Shown piece by piece: positions 1 through 7,832 of a stretch of DNA of 64,000 nucleotides. Position numbers and translations under genes: made by a program. This DNA is from Campylobacter iguaniorum (lineage in GTDB: Bacteria > Campylobacterota > Campylobacteria > Campylobacterales > Campylobacteraceae): the NCBI RefSeq assembly GCF_000736415.1, contig NZ_CP009043.1:1488001-1552000 (forward strand), given 5' to 3'. Each line of letters opens with the position of its first letter. Position 1 is the stretch's first letter. Below the pieces are notes generated by a model. The model saw only the letters and a list, made by a program, of their open reading frames with translations, did no database searches and was not told the origin of the DNA.

Positions 1-321
1 AAATTCAAGTTCGCATTCGTCATCTATACACATAACTTTTTTAAACTTAGTTTTTATTTCTGTAAAAAAACTAGCAGGCACATCATAACTATCCACTATT
101 AAAAAATCAGCTTTCAAAACAAAAATATCACTTAAGTTGTTGATTTTTATCAAATTAAATCCACACTTTTCAACTATGTGATGCCCCGTTTGATACTCTA
201 TTTTATTATCACTTACAAAACATACATCAAACATTTTTAGACTATCACAAAGTACAAGCATACGCATAATATGACCTAGCCCTATACACTCTCCACCATT
301 TGCGTATAGTAGAATTTTCAT
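1..321 (-). CDS. pseG: PseG, UDP-sugar hydrolase of pseudaminic acid synthesis (N-terminal part, runs off the window)
   Basis: The first 107 residues are in the window; the C-terminus lies beyond position 1. The N-terminus begins MKILLYANGGECIGLGHIMR, the glycosyltransferase-B-like start with the GxGHxxR motif typical of PseG. Known role of the family: it removes UDP from UDP-2,4-diacetamido-2,4,6-trideoxy-L-altrose in the cytoplasm, giving the sugar that PseI condenses with phosphoenolpyruvate. The ATG shares its last base with the stop codon of the methyltransferase upstream, so the two are probably translationally coupled. The divergent pseI gene at 2127 supports the call. Confidence 0.85.
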   Translation of the reverse strand, partial: MKILLYANGGECIGLGHIMRMLVLCDSLKMFDVCFVSDNKIEYQTGHHIVEKCGFNLIKINNLSDIFVLKADFLIVDSYDVPASFFTEIKTKFKKVMCIDDECELEF

Positions 322-983
322 TATTTTACCAAAGTAATCATATAATCATCATCTGCAAAACTATCATTTTCATGTGATTTTAGAATTCTATTTATTTCTA
401 TTTTTGAGAATTTATAAAACAAGCGTTTTACTTCATCTTTATCAAAAAAATACATCGGCATTCCATTTTCTTTAAATGCTGATTTTGCACTATCACTTTC
501 ATTGATAATAACTTGATATCTATCTTGTTTTATACTTTTTTCATATCTATAATCATTTAGATTTCTAACCACCACATAAGCTTTTGCCTCTGGCTTCAAT
601 ACCCTTCTTATCTCGTCTGCTGCCTTTTGGATTATCTCTTTTGAGTTATAGTAAAGAACACCATAGCATATTAATCCATCAAAAAAATTATCACTATATG
701 GCAGATCACTTACACTAGCTACTTCAAGATTTGCATTTAAAGAATTCTCATCCAATAAACTTTTAGTGGCAATAATACCATTTGATGAATAGTCACACCC
801 ATAAGCATTATAGCCAGCTTCTGCTAGAAACTTTACATGTCTTCCAGCACCACAACCAAGATCTAATATTGTTCCACCTCTGGTGAAATTCCTAAATACA
901 AAAGTTACAACATCATCACTTGGATATTTTGGTTGATGACGTTTTTCTTTGTGAAGCTCACACCATTCATTTTGATTTTGCAT
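321..983 (-). CDS. class I SAM-dependent methyltransferase in the sugar cluster
   Basis: This 220-residue protein has a Rossmann-type methyltransferase fold. Motif I is ILDLGCGAGRH near residue 40, followed by an acidic strand end (CDYS) and a second acidic strand around DGLICYGVLYY. It sits between a DegT-type aminotransferase and pseG with short or overlapping junctions, so a role in modifying a nucleotide-activated sugar or flagellar glycan is likely. That is inference from context; the substrate cannot be read from the sequence. The ATG at 983 follows the aminotransferase stop by about 15 bases, which suggests co-transcription. If so, expression may depend on the upstream phase-variable gene. 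Confidence 0.75.
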   Translation of the reverse strand: MQNQNEWCELHKEKRHQPKYPSDDVVTFVFRNFTRGGTILDLGCGAGRHVKFLAEAGYNAYGCDYSSNGIIATKSLLDENSLNANLEVASVSDLPYSDNFFDGLICYGVLYYNSKEIIQKAADEIRRVLKPEAKAYVVVRNLNDYRYEKSIKQDRYQVIINESDSAKSAFKENGMPMYFFDKDEVKRLFYKFSKIEINRILKSHENDSFADDDYMITLVK

Positions 984-998
984 TATTACTCCTTATTT

Positions 999-2021
999 TT
1001 ATATAGTTTTTAAGATTATATCGATATTTTGCTTAATTTGATTTTCGCTTATACTTTCATCAAGCCATAAATTTACTACTTGTTTTTCAAAGATTCTAGA
1101 GTTCTTAAGATCACAACACTTTCCATTAAAAATCTTATCATTACACTCATACCATGAACTACAATCTATATTTTTACTTCGTAATTTTTGTAGAAATTCA
1201 TCTCTATTTTGACCTATAAAGCGAAAAGTCCATCTCCAAGGCACAGTGTCATTAGAAATTTTAGGATTTATGATAAATTGATGTTTTAACTCACTTTGAT
1301 AAATTTTAGCCTTTTTTCTCCTAGCGATATAAATATCATCAAGCCTGTTTAACTTTTCTTCTAAAACTTCATTTTCGCTTTCTTTATATAAAAGTGTATA
1401 TTCTAAAAGCAACTCTCTAATTTTATTATAATAGTCTGCTTTATGCTTATCTATAGCATAATACCTATTCCTATACTCATCAAAAGCCTTTATATAGTTG
1501 CTAGGGCGTAAAGTCAAGGTATCATTTATAAACCTTATCTTATCTAAGTATTTATTACTCAAAACCGCACCCCCCCCCATTTCATTTTGTAAAAATTTGG
1601 TATGACCAAAACTTAATATAGCAAAATCTGAGTTTTTATCTATTTTATATGTTTGAGCACAGTCTTCTACTATAAATATAGACTTTTCTTTACAAAAATC
1701 TATTATTCTTTCATCACATATATGACCGTAGATATGAGCCAAAACAAGCGACTTAAAACCAAATCTTTCATAGCTCTCTTTAACACTATCAAAACTAAGT
1801 GTAAAATTATCTAAATTTATATCTCCAAAAATAGGCTCAAGACCAGCTTTAATAGAGGCACAAGAGACTTGCGGACAAATAATGTTTGGTATCAATATAT
1901 TTTTGCAACCAATATCTTTTAAGTGTCTGAAACAAGAATATAACGCACTGGTTCCAGAGGCAGTATATATGCAATCTTTTGCATTAAATTTTAAAGAAAT
2001 ACTTTTTTCAAGACCATTCAT
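999..2021 (-). CDS. DegT/DnrJ/EryC1/StrS-type sugar aminotransferase with a phase-variable G tract
   Basis: This 340-residue protein looks like a PLP-dependent sugar aminotransferase: SGTSAL near residue 22, VEDCAQ near 118, and SFGHTKF with the expected Schiff-base lysine at about residue 142. Such enzymes aminate keto-sugar nucleotides in the cytoplasm. A run of nine G on the coding strand encodes M-G-G-G-A-V at residues 148-152. A one-base slip there would truncate the protein shortly after the active-site lysine. As read here it is in the ON frame. It heads a minus-strand run with the methyltransferase and pseG, divergent from pseI. It differs from PseC, which is encoded separately at 15498, so it probably makes another sugar or a variant; the substrate is unknown. 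Confidence 0.75.
   Translation of the reverse strand: MNGLEKSISLKFNAKDCIYTASGTSALYSCFRHLKDIGCKNILIPNIICPQVSCASIKAGLEPIFGDINLDNFTLSFDSVKESYERFGFKSLVLAHIYGHICDERIIDFCKEKSIFIVEDCAQTYKIDKNSDFAILSFGHTKFLQNEMGGGAVLSNKYLDKIRFINDTLTLRPSNYIKAFDEYRNRYYAIDKHKADYYNKIRELLLEYTLLYKESENEVLEEKLNRLDDIYIARRKKAKIYQSELKHQFIINPKISNDTVPWRWTFRFIGQNRDEFLQKLRSKNIDCSSWYECNDKIFNGKCCDLKNSRIFEKQVVNLWLDESISENQIKQNIDIILKTI
1570..1578 (-). repeat. G9 homopolymer (C9 on + strand), probable phase-variation tract
   Basis: Nine consecutive C on the + strand (G on the coding strand) lie inside the aminotransferase at 999-2021, covering codons 148-151. Poly-G tracts of about eight or more bases are the established contingency switch of Campylobacter surface-glycan genes and mutate by slipped-strand replication. 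I saw no other G or C run of this length in the window. Confidence 0.85.
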
Positions 2022-2071
2022 AATTAAAACCTTATATCTAGTATATTTAACATTTTATTATACACTAAAGT

Positions 2072-2098
2072 TTAAGATATATTTCAAAAAGTCGATAT
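2072..2098 (+). promoter_or_regulatory. candidate sigma-28 (FliA) promoter of pseI
   Basis: TTAA at 2072-2075 is followed by 17 bases and then CGATAT at 2093-2098. The flaA promoter of this window shows TAAA, 17 bases, CGATAT. The -35 half has one mismatch. The distance to the pseI ATG at 2127 is reasonable. A sigma-70-like AT-rich stretch upstream is an alternative. Confidence 0.4.
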
Positions 2099-2126
2099 AT
2101 GATGAATAAAATTCAGAAAGATTAAG

Positions 2127-3149
2127 ATGAACTATCAATCGTCAAGACCATACATAATAGCTGAAATGTCAGCGAACCACTGCGGGGATAAAAACTTAGC
2201 TTTTAAAATAATCAAAGCAGCCAAAGAAGCTGGAGCAGACGCGGTAAAGGTGCAAACCTACACAGCCGACACTATCACCATTGACTGCAAAGACAAAATA
2301 TTTATGACTAGGGAAGATGGGCTTTGGGCAGGGCAAACATTATATGATTTATACAAAAAAGCATACACTCCTTGGGAGTGGCAAAGCGAGCTAAAAATAT
2401 ACGCTGACGAGATTGGAATAGACTTTTTCTCAACTCCGTTTGATTTTAGCGCAGTGGATTTTTTGGAAAGCATTAACGTTCCTATGTATAAAATCGCTTC
2501 TTTTGAAGCAATTGATTATCCGCTTATCAAATATGCTGCTAAATTTAAAAAGCCCATGATAATCTCAACTGGGATTTCAAGCTTAGAAGAAATTTATGAA
2601 GCAATTGAAACTTGTAAAAGTGCAGGAAATAATGATATCACCATACTCAAATGTACTTCAAGTTATCCTGCAAAAATAGAAGACATGAACCTTGCTACTA
2701 TAAAAGATATGCTTGAAAAATTTTCTCCTATGGGGGTAAAAGTTGGTCTTAGCGACCATTCTATGAGTTTAGAAGTTCCTATAACAGCAGTAGCGCTTGG
2801 GGCTAGCGTGATAGAAAAACACTTCACCATAGATAGGACTTTAGGCGGGGAAGATAGTGGTTTTTCACTAAATAGAGATGAGTTTAAAGCTATGAGTAGC
2901 GCAGTTAAAAATACTTATAAGGCGCTTGGAAGAGTGAATTATGACATAAATGAAAATAATAGAAAATTTGCTAGATCGCTTTTCGTGGTAGACGATATAA
3001 AAATAGGAGAGATTTTGACCTCTAAAAATATCAGATCTATAAGACCAAACAACGGACTTCATCCTAAATTTTATAATGAAATTTTAGGAAAAAGGGCAAA
3101 AGTAAATCTCAAATTCGGTCATCCTTTAAGCTTGGATGATTTTGAGTAA
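2127..3149 (+). CDS. pseI: PseI, pseudaminic acid synthase
   Basis: This 340-residue protein has the NeuB-family TIM barrel (residues 1-280; PYIIAEMSANHCGD at the start, KVQTYTADT, LKCTSSYPA, SDHSMS, IEKHFTIDR) and a C-terminal SAF/antifreeze-like domain (about 285-340; ARSLFVVDDIKIGE). Known reaction: condensation of 6-deoxy-2,4-diacetamido-L-altrose with phosphoenolpyruvate to give pseudaminic acid. The length fits the family (about 340 residues). It is transcribed away from the aminotransferase/pseG run, and a sigma-28-like box lies upstream. The alternative nonulosonate synthases NeuB and LegI are less likely given pseB, pseC, pseG and maf in the same window. Confidence 0.88.
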   Translation: MNYQSSRPYIIAEMSANHCGDKNLAFKIIKAAKEAGADAVKVQTYTADTITIDCKDKIFMTREDGLWAGQTLYDLYKKAYTPWEWQSELKIYADEIGIDFFSTPFDFSAVDFLESINVPMYKIASFEAIDYPLIKYAAKFKKPMIISTGISSLEEIYEAIETCKSAGNNDITILKCTSSYPAKIEDMNLATIKDMLEKFSPMGVKVGLSDHSMSLEVPITAVALGASVIEKHFTIDRTLGGEDSGFSLNRDEFKAMSSAVKNTYKALGRVNYDINENNRKFARSLFVVDDIKIGEILTSKNIRSIRPNNGLHPKFYNEILGKRAKVNLKFGHPLSLDDFE

Positions 3150-3173
3150 ATTTTAAATAGACTTTTTGATTTA

Positions 3174-3206
3174 AGTAAATTTGGTTGAAAATCAGCCAAA
3201 TTTACT
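3174..3206. terminator. bidirectional hairpin between convergent pseI and gdhA
   Basis: The arms AGTAAATTTGGTTGA and TCAGCCAAATTTACT pair over 15 bp with one G-T wobble and a loop of three A. It lies between two convergent stop codons. It shares the AAATTTGG/CCAAATTT arms with hairpins at 10128, 11476 and 52027. Confidence 0.65.
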
Positions 3207-3216
3207 ACTAAAACTA

Positions 3217-4581
3217 CTAAATATAACCTTGATCTATCATAGCATCAGCTACTTTTCTAAATCCAGCGATATTTGCACCAAGCACTAGGTTTCCAGCTTG
3301 TCCGAACTCAACTGAAGTATTATAACTATCTTCAAAAATATTTGTCATAATAGTATGAAGCTTGTTATCAACCTCATCAAATGTCCATTTTTGCATACTT
3401 GCATTTTGGCTCATCTCTAAGCCACTTGTCGCAACGCCACCAGCATTTGCAGCTTTTGCAGGACCAAATAAGAAGTCATTTTTGCTAAGCATAAAATCAA
3501 TCGCATCAAGAGTACTTGGCATATTCGCACCCTCACACACCAAACGGCAACCGTTTGCATAAAGAGTTTTGATATCAGCTAAGTGAAGCTCATTTTGAGT
3601 AGCACTTGGGAATGCTGCGTCACAAGGTACAGTCCAAACGCCGTTTTTACCAGCTTCATAAGAACTCACTGGAGTAAATATTGCTGATTTTTTCTCATTT
3701 ACATACTCTACTAAACCTTTTCTTTCGACCTCTTTTAAGCGTTTTAAAAGAGCTAGATCGATGCCCTCTTTGTCATAAATAAAGCCAGTTGAGTCGCTCA
3801 CAGTAACTGGAAGTGCGCCAAACTGATAAAGTTTTTCTACTGTATAGATCGCCACGTTTCCAGCGCCACTGACTGCACATACTTTGCCCTCAAGTGAGCC
3901 ACCAGCCTTTTGAAGCATCTCTTTTGCGAAATACACTGAACCATATCCAGTAGCTTCAGTTCTTGCAAGACTTCCGCCCCAGTTTAGTCCCTTGCCTGTC
4001 AAAGCTCCGTCAAATCTATTTGTTAGTTTTTTGTATGCACCAAACATATATCCGATCTCTCTACCGCCCACGCCGATATCGCCAGCTGGCACATCTTTTA
4101 CGTCACCTATAAGTTTGTAAAGTTCATACATAAACGCTTGACAAAATCTCATGATTTCGCCATCGCTTTTGCCTTTTGGATCGAAGTTGGCTCCACCTTT
4201 GCCACCACCCATGCTAAGCCCAGTTAGTGAGTTTTTGAAAATTTGCTCAAAACCAAGAAATTTGATGATATCAAGGCAAACTGACGGGTGAAATCTAAGA
4301 CCGCCTTTGTATGGTCCAAGAGCTGAATTGAACTCAACGCGGTATCCAAAATGGCTGCATGGCTCATTTTTGTCATTCATATAAGTCACCCTAAACATTG
4401 TAGTACGCTCAGGCATAACTATACGGTCGATTATGCGATGTTTTAGGTATTTGTCTTCCCTAGAAAGAAGTGGCTCAAGATTACGCAAGATTTCTGTTGC
4501 AGCTTGTAAGAATGTAGTTTGTCCAGGACTAGTTCTTTTGATGTGTTCAAGAGTTTGATCTATATATTCGTGTACTCCCAT
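3217..4581 (-). CDS. gdhA: NADP-type glutamate dehydrogenase
   Basis: The 454-residue length matches the hexameric NADP-linked GdhA family (about 450). The substrate region reads SLTGLSMGGGKGGANFDPKG, with the catalytic aspartate region PAGDIGVG downstream, and a nucleotide-binding fold is present (VCAVSGAGNVA). It makes glutamate from 2-oxoglutarate and ammonia in the cytoplasm. A strong ribosome site (GGGAGT) precedes the ATG at 4581. It is a single gene convergent with pseI. The ending ANAGGVATSGLEMSQN is typical of the family. Confidence 0.95.
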   Translation of the reverse strand: MGVHEYIDQTLEHIKRTSPGQTTFLQAATEILRNLEPLLSREDKYLKHRIIDRIVMPERTTMFRVTYMNDKNEPCSHFGYRVEFNSALGPYKGGLRFHPSVCLDIIKFLGFEQIFKNSLTGLSMGGGKGGANFDPKGKSDGEIMRFCQAFMYELYKLIGDVKDVPAGDIGVGGREIGYMFGAYKKLTNRFDGALTGKGLNWGGSLARTEATGYGSVYFAKEMLQKAGGSLEGKVCAVSGAGNVAIYTVEKLYQFGALPVTVSDSTGFIYDKEGIDLALLKRLKEVERKGLVEYVNEKKSAIFTPVSSYEAGKNGVWTVPCDAAFPSATQNELHLADIKTLYANGCRLVCEGANMPSTLDAIDFMLSKNDFLFGPAKAANAGGVATSGLEMSQNASMQKWTFDEVDNKLHTIMTNIFEDSYNTSVEFGQAGNLVLGANIAGFRKVADAMIDQGYI

Positions 4582-4695
4582 TTGTAACTCCCATTTTTAA
4601 GATTTTGTATTTGATTATATAAAAAAAGATTTAAAGGTTACTTTAATTTTTAAATTTATGGCAAATTATTTTTTTAGGAGTGTAAATTTGTAGCA

Positions 4696-5373
4696 CTATT
4701 TTGGGTCAAAGTTAAATTTTTTAGCCTCATTTAAAAATTTCTTTAAAGATTTCTTTTCTTTTATACCCATTTTATAACTTATAAAATTTAAATACCACTT
4801 TATATCACTACTTTTGACACCTCTAGTGGCTGCATAATTTTCAATAATATATCTTGGTATTTTTATTTTATGCTTTAAGAATTCTTTAACAAGTTTTTTA
4901 TAGCCACTTTTGTTTTTGATATAAGTAAATCGACCAAATACAAACGGCAAGCCTGTTTTAGCATTCCAAACCTCACCCATATCGTAAAATGCGTCTTTGC
5001 CGTCTTTTAAGTAGGCTTTTAGTGCATTATCTCCGATGATAACTTCACCATCTAAAGACAAAATTTTGCTAAGCATATTTGAGCTCATGGAAGCAGGATC
5101 TAGCCTTTTAGGGCTATTTTTACGGACTAAAACTGATTTTACGCCCTTTTTTGAGCATATTCCAAAATCTAAAGTTTTGTATTTGCTTCGCCTACTTTCC
5201 ACGCTTGAGATAACAGCAGCGTCCACTCTAGCATAATAAAGATCCTTGCAAAGCTTGCTTGGGACGCCTTTTTTGTATTCGATAGATTTTTTTACTGCAT
5301 TTTGAAGTGGATAACGCTTCAAAAAGACATGAAATGGGAGTAAATTTAGATAATCAATCTTACCAAAAAGCAT
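4696..5373 (-). CDS. mqnA: MqnA, chorismate dehydratase of the futalosine menaquinone pathway
   Basis: This 225-residue protein has the periplasmic-binding-protein-like fold of the MqnA/MqnD family. It starts MLFGKIDYLNLLPFHVF and carries VDAAVISSVESRR, GDNALKAYL and the tail region NYAATRGV. MqnA converts chorismate to 3-enolpyruvylbenzoate, the first step of menaquinone synthesis in Campylobacter, which lacks the classical Men pathway. It follows upp by 8 bases and is probably co-transcribed. The pairing with upp and the malic enzyme matches the C. jejuni order. It is shorter than typical MqnA (about 270), as is usual for the Campylobacter form. Confidence 0.8.
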   Translation of the reverse strand: MLFGKIDYLNLLPFHVFLKRYPLQNAVKKSIEYKKGVPSKLCKDLYYARVDAAVISSVESRRSKYKTLDFGICSKKGVKSVLVRKNSPKRLDPASMSSNMLSKILSLDGEVIIGDNALKAYLKDGKDAFYDMGEVWNAKTGLPFVFGRFTYIKNKSGYKKLVKEFLKHKIKIPRYIIENYAATRGVKSSDIKWYLNFISYKMGIKEKKSLKKFLNEAKKFNFDPK

Positions 5374-5381
5374 ATCTTGAC

Positions 5382-6011
5382 CTAATTTATAGTGTTAAAA
5401 ACTCTATCTCCAGCATCCCCAAGACCTGGGATTATATAGCCTTTTTCATTTAGCCCTTTATCGATGGCTGCGGTATAGACCTCAACATCTGGATAAATTT
5501 CACTAAATCTATTTAGCCCCTCAGGAGCTGCAAGAATAGAGATAAATTTAATCTTTTCGACGCCTTTGCTTTTTAGAAATTTAACCGCGTCAATCGCCGT
5601 ACCACCAGTAGCAAACATCGGATCTATGATGATTGCAAGGCGTTCTTTATGGTCTTTTGGAAGTTTAGCGTAGTAAAACTCAGCTTCAAGTGTTTGCTCG
5701 TTTCTTTGAAATCCCAAAAATCCCACGCTAGCATCAGGTAAAAGCTTAAATACGCTATCAAGCATTCCAAGAGCAGCACGTAAAATCGGGCAAATCATAA
5801 CTTTTGTAGCCATTTTTTTAGCTTTTGTGGTCGCAACTGGGGTTTGCACCTCTACATCTTTTAGCCCAAAATCTCTACTCGCCTCAAAAAGCATGAGATA
5901 AGTTATCTCATCGACAAGCATTCTAAACTGAAATGGATCTGTGTTAATATCTCTTAAAATAGCGAGTTTGTGTTCTATTAGCGGATGTGAGATTAGTTTG
6001 ATATTTTGCAT
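5382..6011 (-). CDS. upp: uracil phosphoribosyltransferase
   Basis: At 209 residues it is normal for Upp. The PRPP-binding signature is IIDPMFATGGTAIDAVKFL and the uracil-binding end is YIIPGLGDAGDRVF. It salvages uracil to UMP using PRPP. It starts at an ATG preceded by AAGGA and runs into mqnA. A terminator-like hairpin at 6099-6126 separates it from the malic enzyme gene upstream. Confidence 0.95.
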   Translation of the reverse strand: MQNIKLISHPLIEHKLAILRDINTDPFQFRMLVDEITYLMLFEASRDFGLKDVEVQTPVATTKAKKMATKVMICPILRAALGMLDSVFKLLPDASVGFLGFQRNEQTLEAEFYYAKLPKDHKERLAIIIDPMFATGGTAIDAVKFLKSKGVEKIKFISILAAPEGLNRFSEIYPDVEVYTAAIDKGLNEKGYIIPGLGDAGDRVFNTIN

Positions 6012-6098
6012 TTTATTTCCTTAAATTTAACCGGTAAATTTAATGAAATCAGATAAATTTAACCCAAAATGCGAAGCCACACTTTGGATTTATTTCAT

Positions 6099-6126
6099 TA
6101 ATTACCCAAAAAGTTTTGGGTAATTA
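6099..6126 (-). terminator. hairpin after the malic enzyme gene
   Basis: The arms TAATTACCCAAA and TTTGGGTAATTA are perfectly complementary with a four-base loop. It begins about 20 bases past the malic enzyme stop codon. No long U run follows, so termination strength is uncertain. Confidence 0.55.
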
Positions 6127-6144
6127 TAGTCAAATTTAGCTTAA

Positions 6145-7392
6145 TTATTGGAGTTTTTTAAGTTGTTCTACGTAAGCTGCTTTGTCAAATTCTTTTACCA
6201 AGCTCACTCCGTCATTTACAGCAGCTTCTGCGACTGCTGGAGCTACTACTAAAAGCACTCTTGGATCAAATGGTTTTGGTATGATATAATCTTTGCCAAA
6301 TTTAATCTCTTTGCCATTATACGCATCTCTTACGCTGCTTGGGACTTCTTCTTTAGCTAGCTGTGCAAGTGCTTTAGCTGCTGCCATTTTCATATTTTCG
6401 GTGATTTTTGTAGCGCGGACATCTAAAGCACCTCTAAAGATAAATGGAAAGCCCAAAACGTTATTTACTTGGTTTGGATAGTCACTTCTTCCTGTTCCCA
6501 TCATAATATCATCTCTCACGCTAAGAGCATCTTCTGGAGTGATTTCTGGGTTTGGATTAGCTAAAGCAAAAATAATAGGATTTGGCGCCATGCTTGCTAC
6601 CATTTCTTTGCTTACGACGCCAGCTTTTGAAAGCCCAAGAAACATATCAGCACCCTTCATTGCATCGCCTAAAGTTCTAGCCTCAGTGTCGATGACAAAC
6701 TCTTTTTTCTCAGCATTTAGATCAGTTCTGCCACTGTGTATTACGCCTTTGCTATCTACCATAGTTATGTGTTTTACGCCAAGATTTCTATACATTCTAG
6801 CGCAAGCTATACCAGCAGCGCCACTACCACTTACTACGACTTTTACATCGCTAGCTTTTTTGCCAGTTATTTCAAGAGCGTTTATAAGTCCAGCAGTTGT
6901 GATCATCGCTGTGCCGTGTTGGTCATCGTGCATAACTGGAATATTTACGCTCTCTTGAAGTTTTTTCTCTATATAGAAGCATTTTGGAGCGCAAATATCT
7001 TCAAGATTTATACCACCAAATGTAGGAGCTAGGGCTTTGCAGATTTCAACTATTTTATCTGGATCTTTTTCGTCTAATTCTATATCAAAAGCATCTACGT
7101 TTGCGAATTTTTTAAATAAAACTGATTTGCCTTCCATGACAGGTTTGCCAGAAACTGCGCCGATATCACCAAGTCCCAAAACTGCAGTTCCGTCGCTGAT
7201 AACTGCTACAAGGTTACCTTTGTTTGTGTATTTATACGCTAGCTCTGGATTTGCTTCTATCTCTTTGCAAGGTACTGCAACGCCTGGAGTGTATGCAAGA
7301 CTTAGGTCGTCTGCTGTTTGGCATGGTTTTTTTACATTGATTTCTATCTTACCATTTATATGGTACTCTAGGGCTTTTTCTCTTAAATCCAT
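6145..7392 (-). CDS. mez: malic enzyme (malate oxidoreductase, decarboxylating)
   Basis: At 415 residues this is the short bacterial malic enzyme without the phosphotransacetylase domain. Motifs are [11 protein letters not shown] at about residue 33, [14 protein letters not shown] at about 66, MHDDQHGTA and the dinucleotide fold [12 protein letters not shown]. It converts malate to pyruvate and CO2 with reduction of NAD(P), feeding gluconeogenesis and NADPH supply. The order upp-malic enzyme-gltX is that of C. jejuni. The long AT-rich region upstream (7393-7832) must hold its promoter, but I see no clear box. Confidence 0.93.
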   Translation of the reverse strand: MDLREKALEYHINGKIEINVKKPCQTADDLSLAYTPGVAVPCKEIEANPELAYKYTNKGNLVAVISDGTAVLGLGDIGAVSGKPVMEGKSVLFKKFANVDAFDIELDEKDPDKIVEICKALAPTFGGINLEDICAPKCFYIEKKLQESVNIPVMHDDQHGTAMITTAGLINALEITGKKASDVKVVVSGSGAAGIACARMYRNLGVKHITMVDSKGVIHSGRTDLNAEKKEFVIDTEARTLGDAMKGADMFLGLSKAGVVSKEMVASMAPNPIIFALANPNPEITPEDALSVRDDIMMGTGRSDYPNQVNNVLGFPFIFRGALDVRATKITENMKMAAAKALAQLAKEEVPSSVRDAYNGKEIKFGKDYIIPKPFDPRVLLVVAPAVAEAAVNDGVSLVKEFDKAAYVEQLKKLQ

Positions 7393-7832
7393 TGTTTTTC
7401 CTTAAATTTTACTTGTGTTTATTTTGTAATTTTACGATTATAGCCAAAATATTTTTATTTATAATTAAAACTTAATTTTACAATATACTTTTTAAACAAA
7501 ATGTTACTTTTTGTAATTTTGATTTTTTTAAACTCTTTAAATTTATGTATAAATATATTTTAAGTTGGGTTTTATAATTTAATTTAGAGAAATTTTAAAT
7601 GGCGTATATTGGATATTTAGAAGTATTTTTATTTATCTGAATTTATAAAATAAATTTATCTCAAAATCAAATTCACGTCATATTGAAATTTGCCAAGCAA
7701 ATTTATTAAATTTTTTACTTATATTTATTGCTTTGATAGATAAAAGAAGATTATAATTATTTAGTTAGTATATTTTAAATTTATTTTAATCATCTGGCTA
7801 TAAAATTTAACCAGATGATTTAGTTTGAAAAA
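7393..7832. other. 440-bp gene-free AT-rich interval
   Basis: This lies between the malic enzyme start and the gltX stop (both minus strand). It holds the hairpin at 7789-7819 and the presumed malic enzyme promoter. I found no open frame with a ribosome site, no tRNA-like fold and no repeat shared with other parts of the window. An ATG at about 7600 opens only 13 codons. Confidence 0.6.
7789..7819 (-). terminator. hairpin after gltX
   Basis: The arms ATCATCTGG and CCAGATGAT (9 bp, perfect) enclose a 13-base loop about 15 bases downstream of the gltX stop codon. AT-rich sequence follows on the minus strand. Confidence 0.5.

Noticed and set aside
6539-7405. Long open frames on the + strand opposite the malic enzyme gene
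   Set aside because: They mirror the codon pattern of the minus-strand gene, have no ribosome sites and no recognisable product.
7393-7832. tRNA or small RNA gene in the 440-bp interval
   Set aside because: No cloverleaf, no CCA-type end, no GC-rich stem apart from the gltX hairpin.
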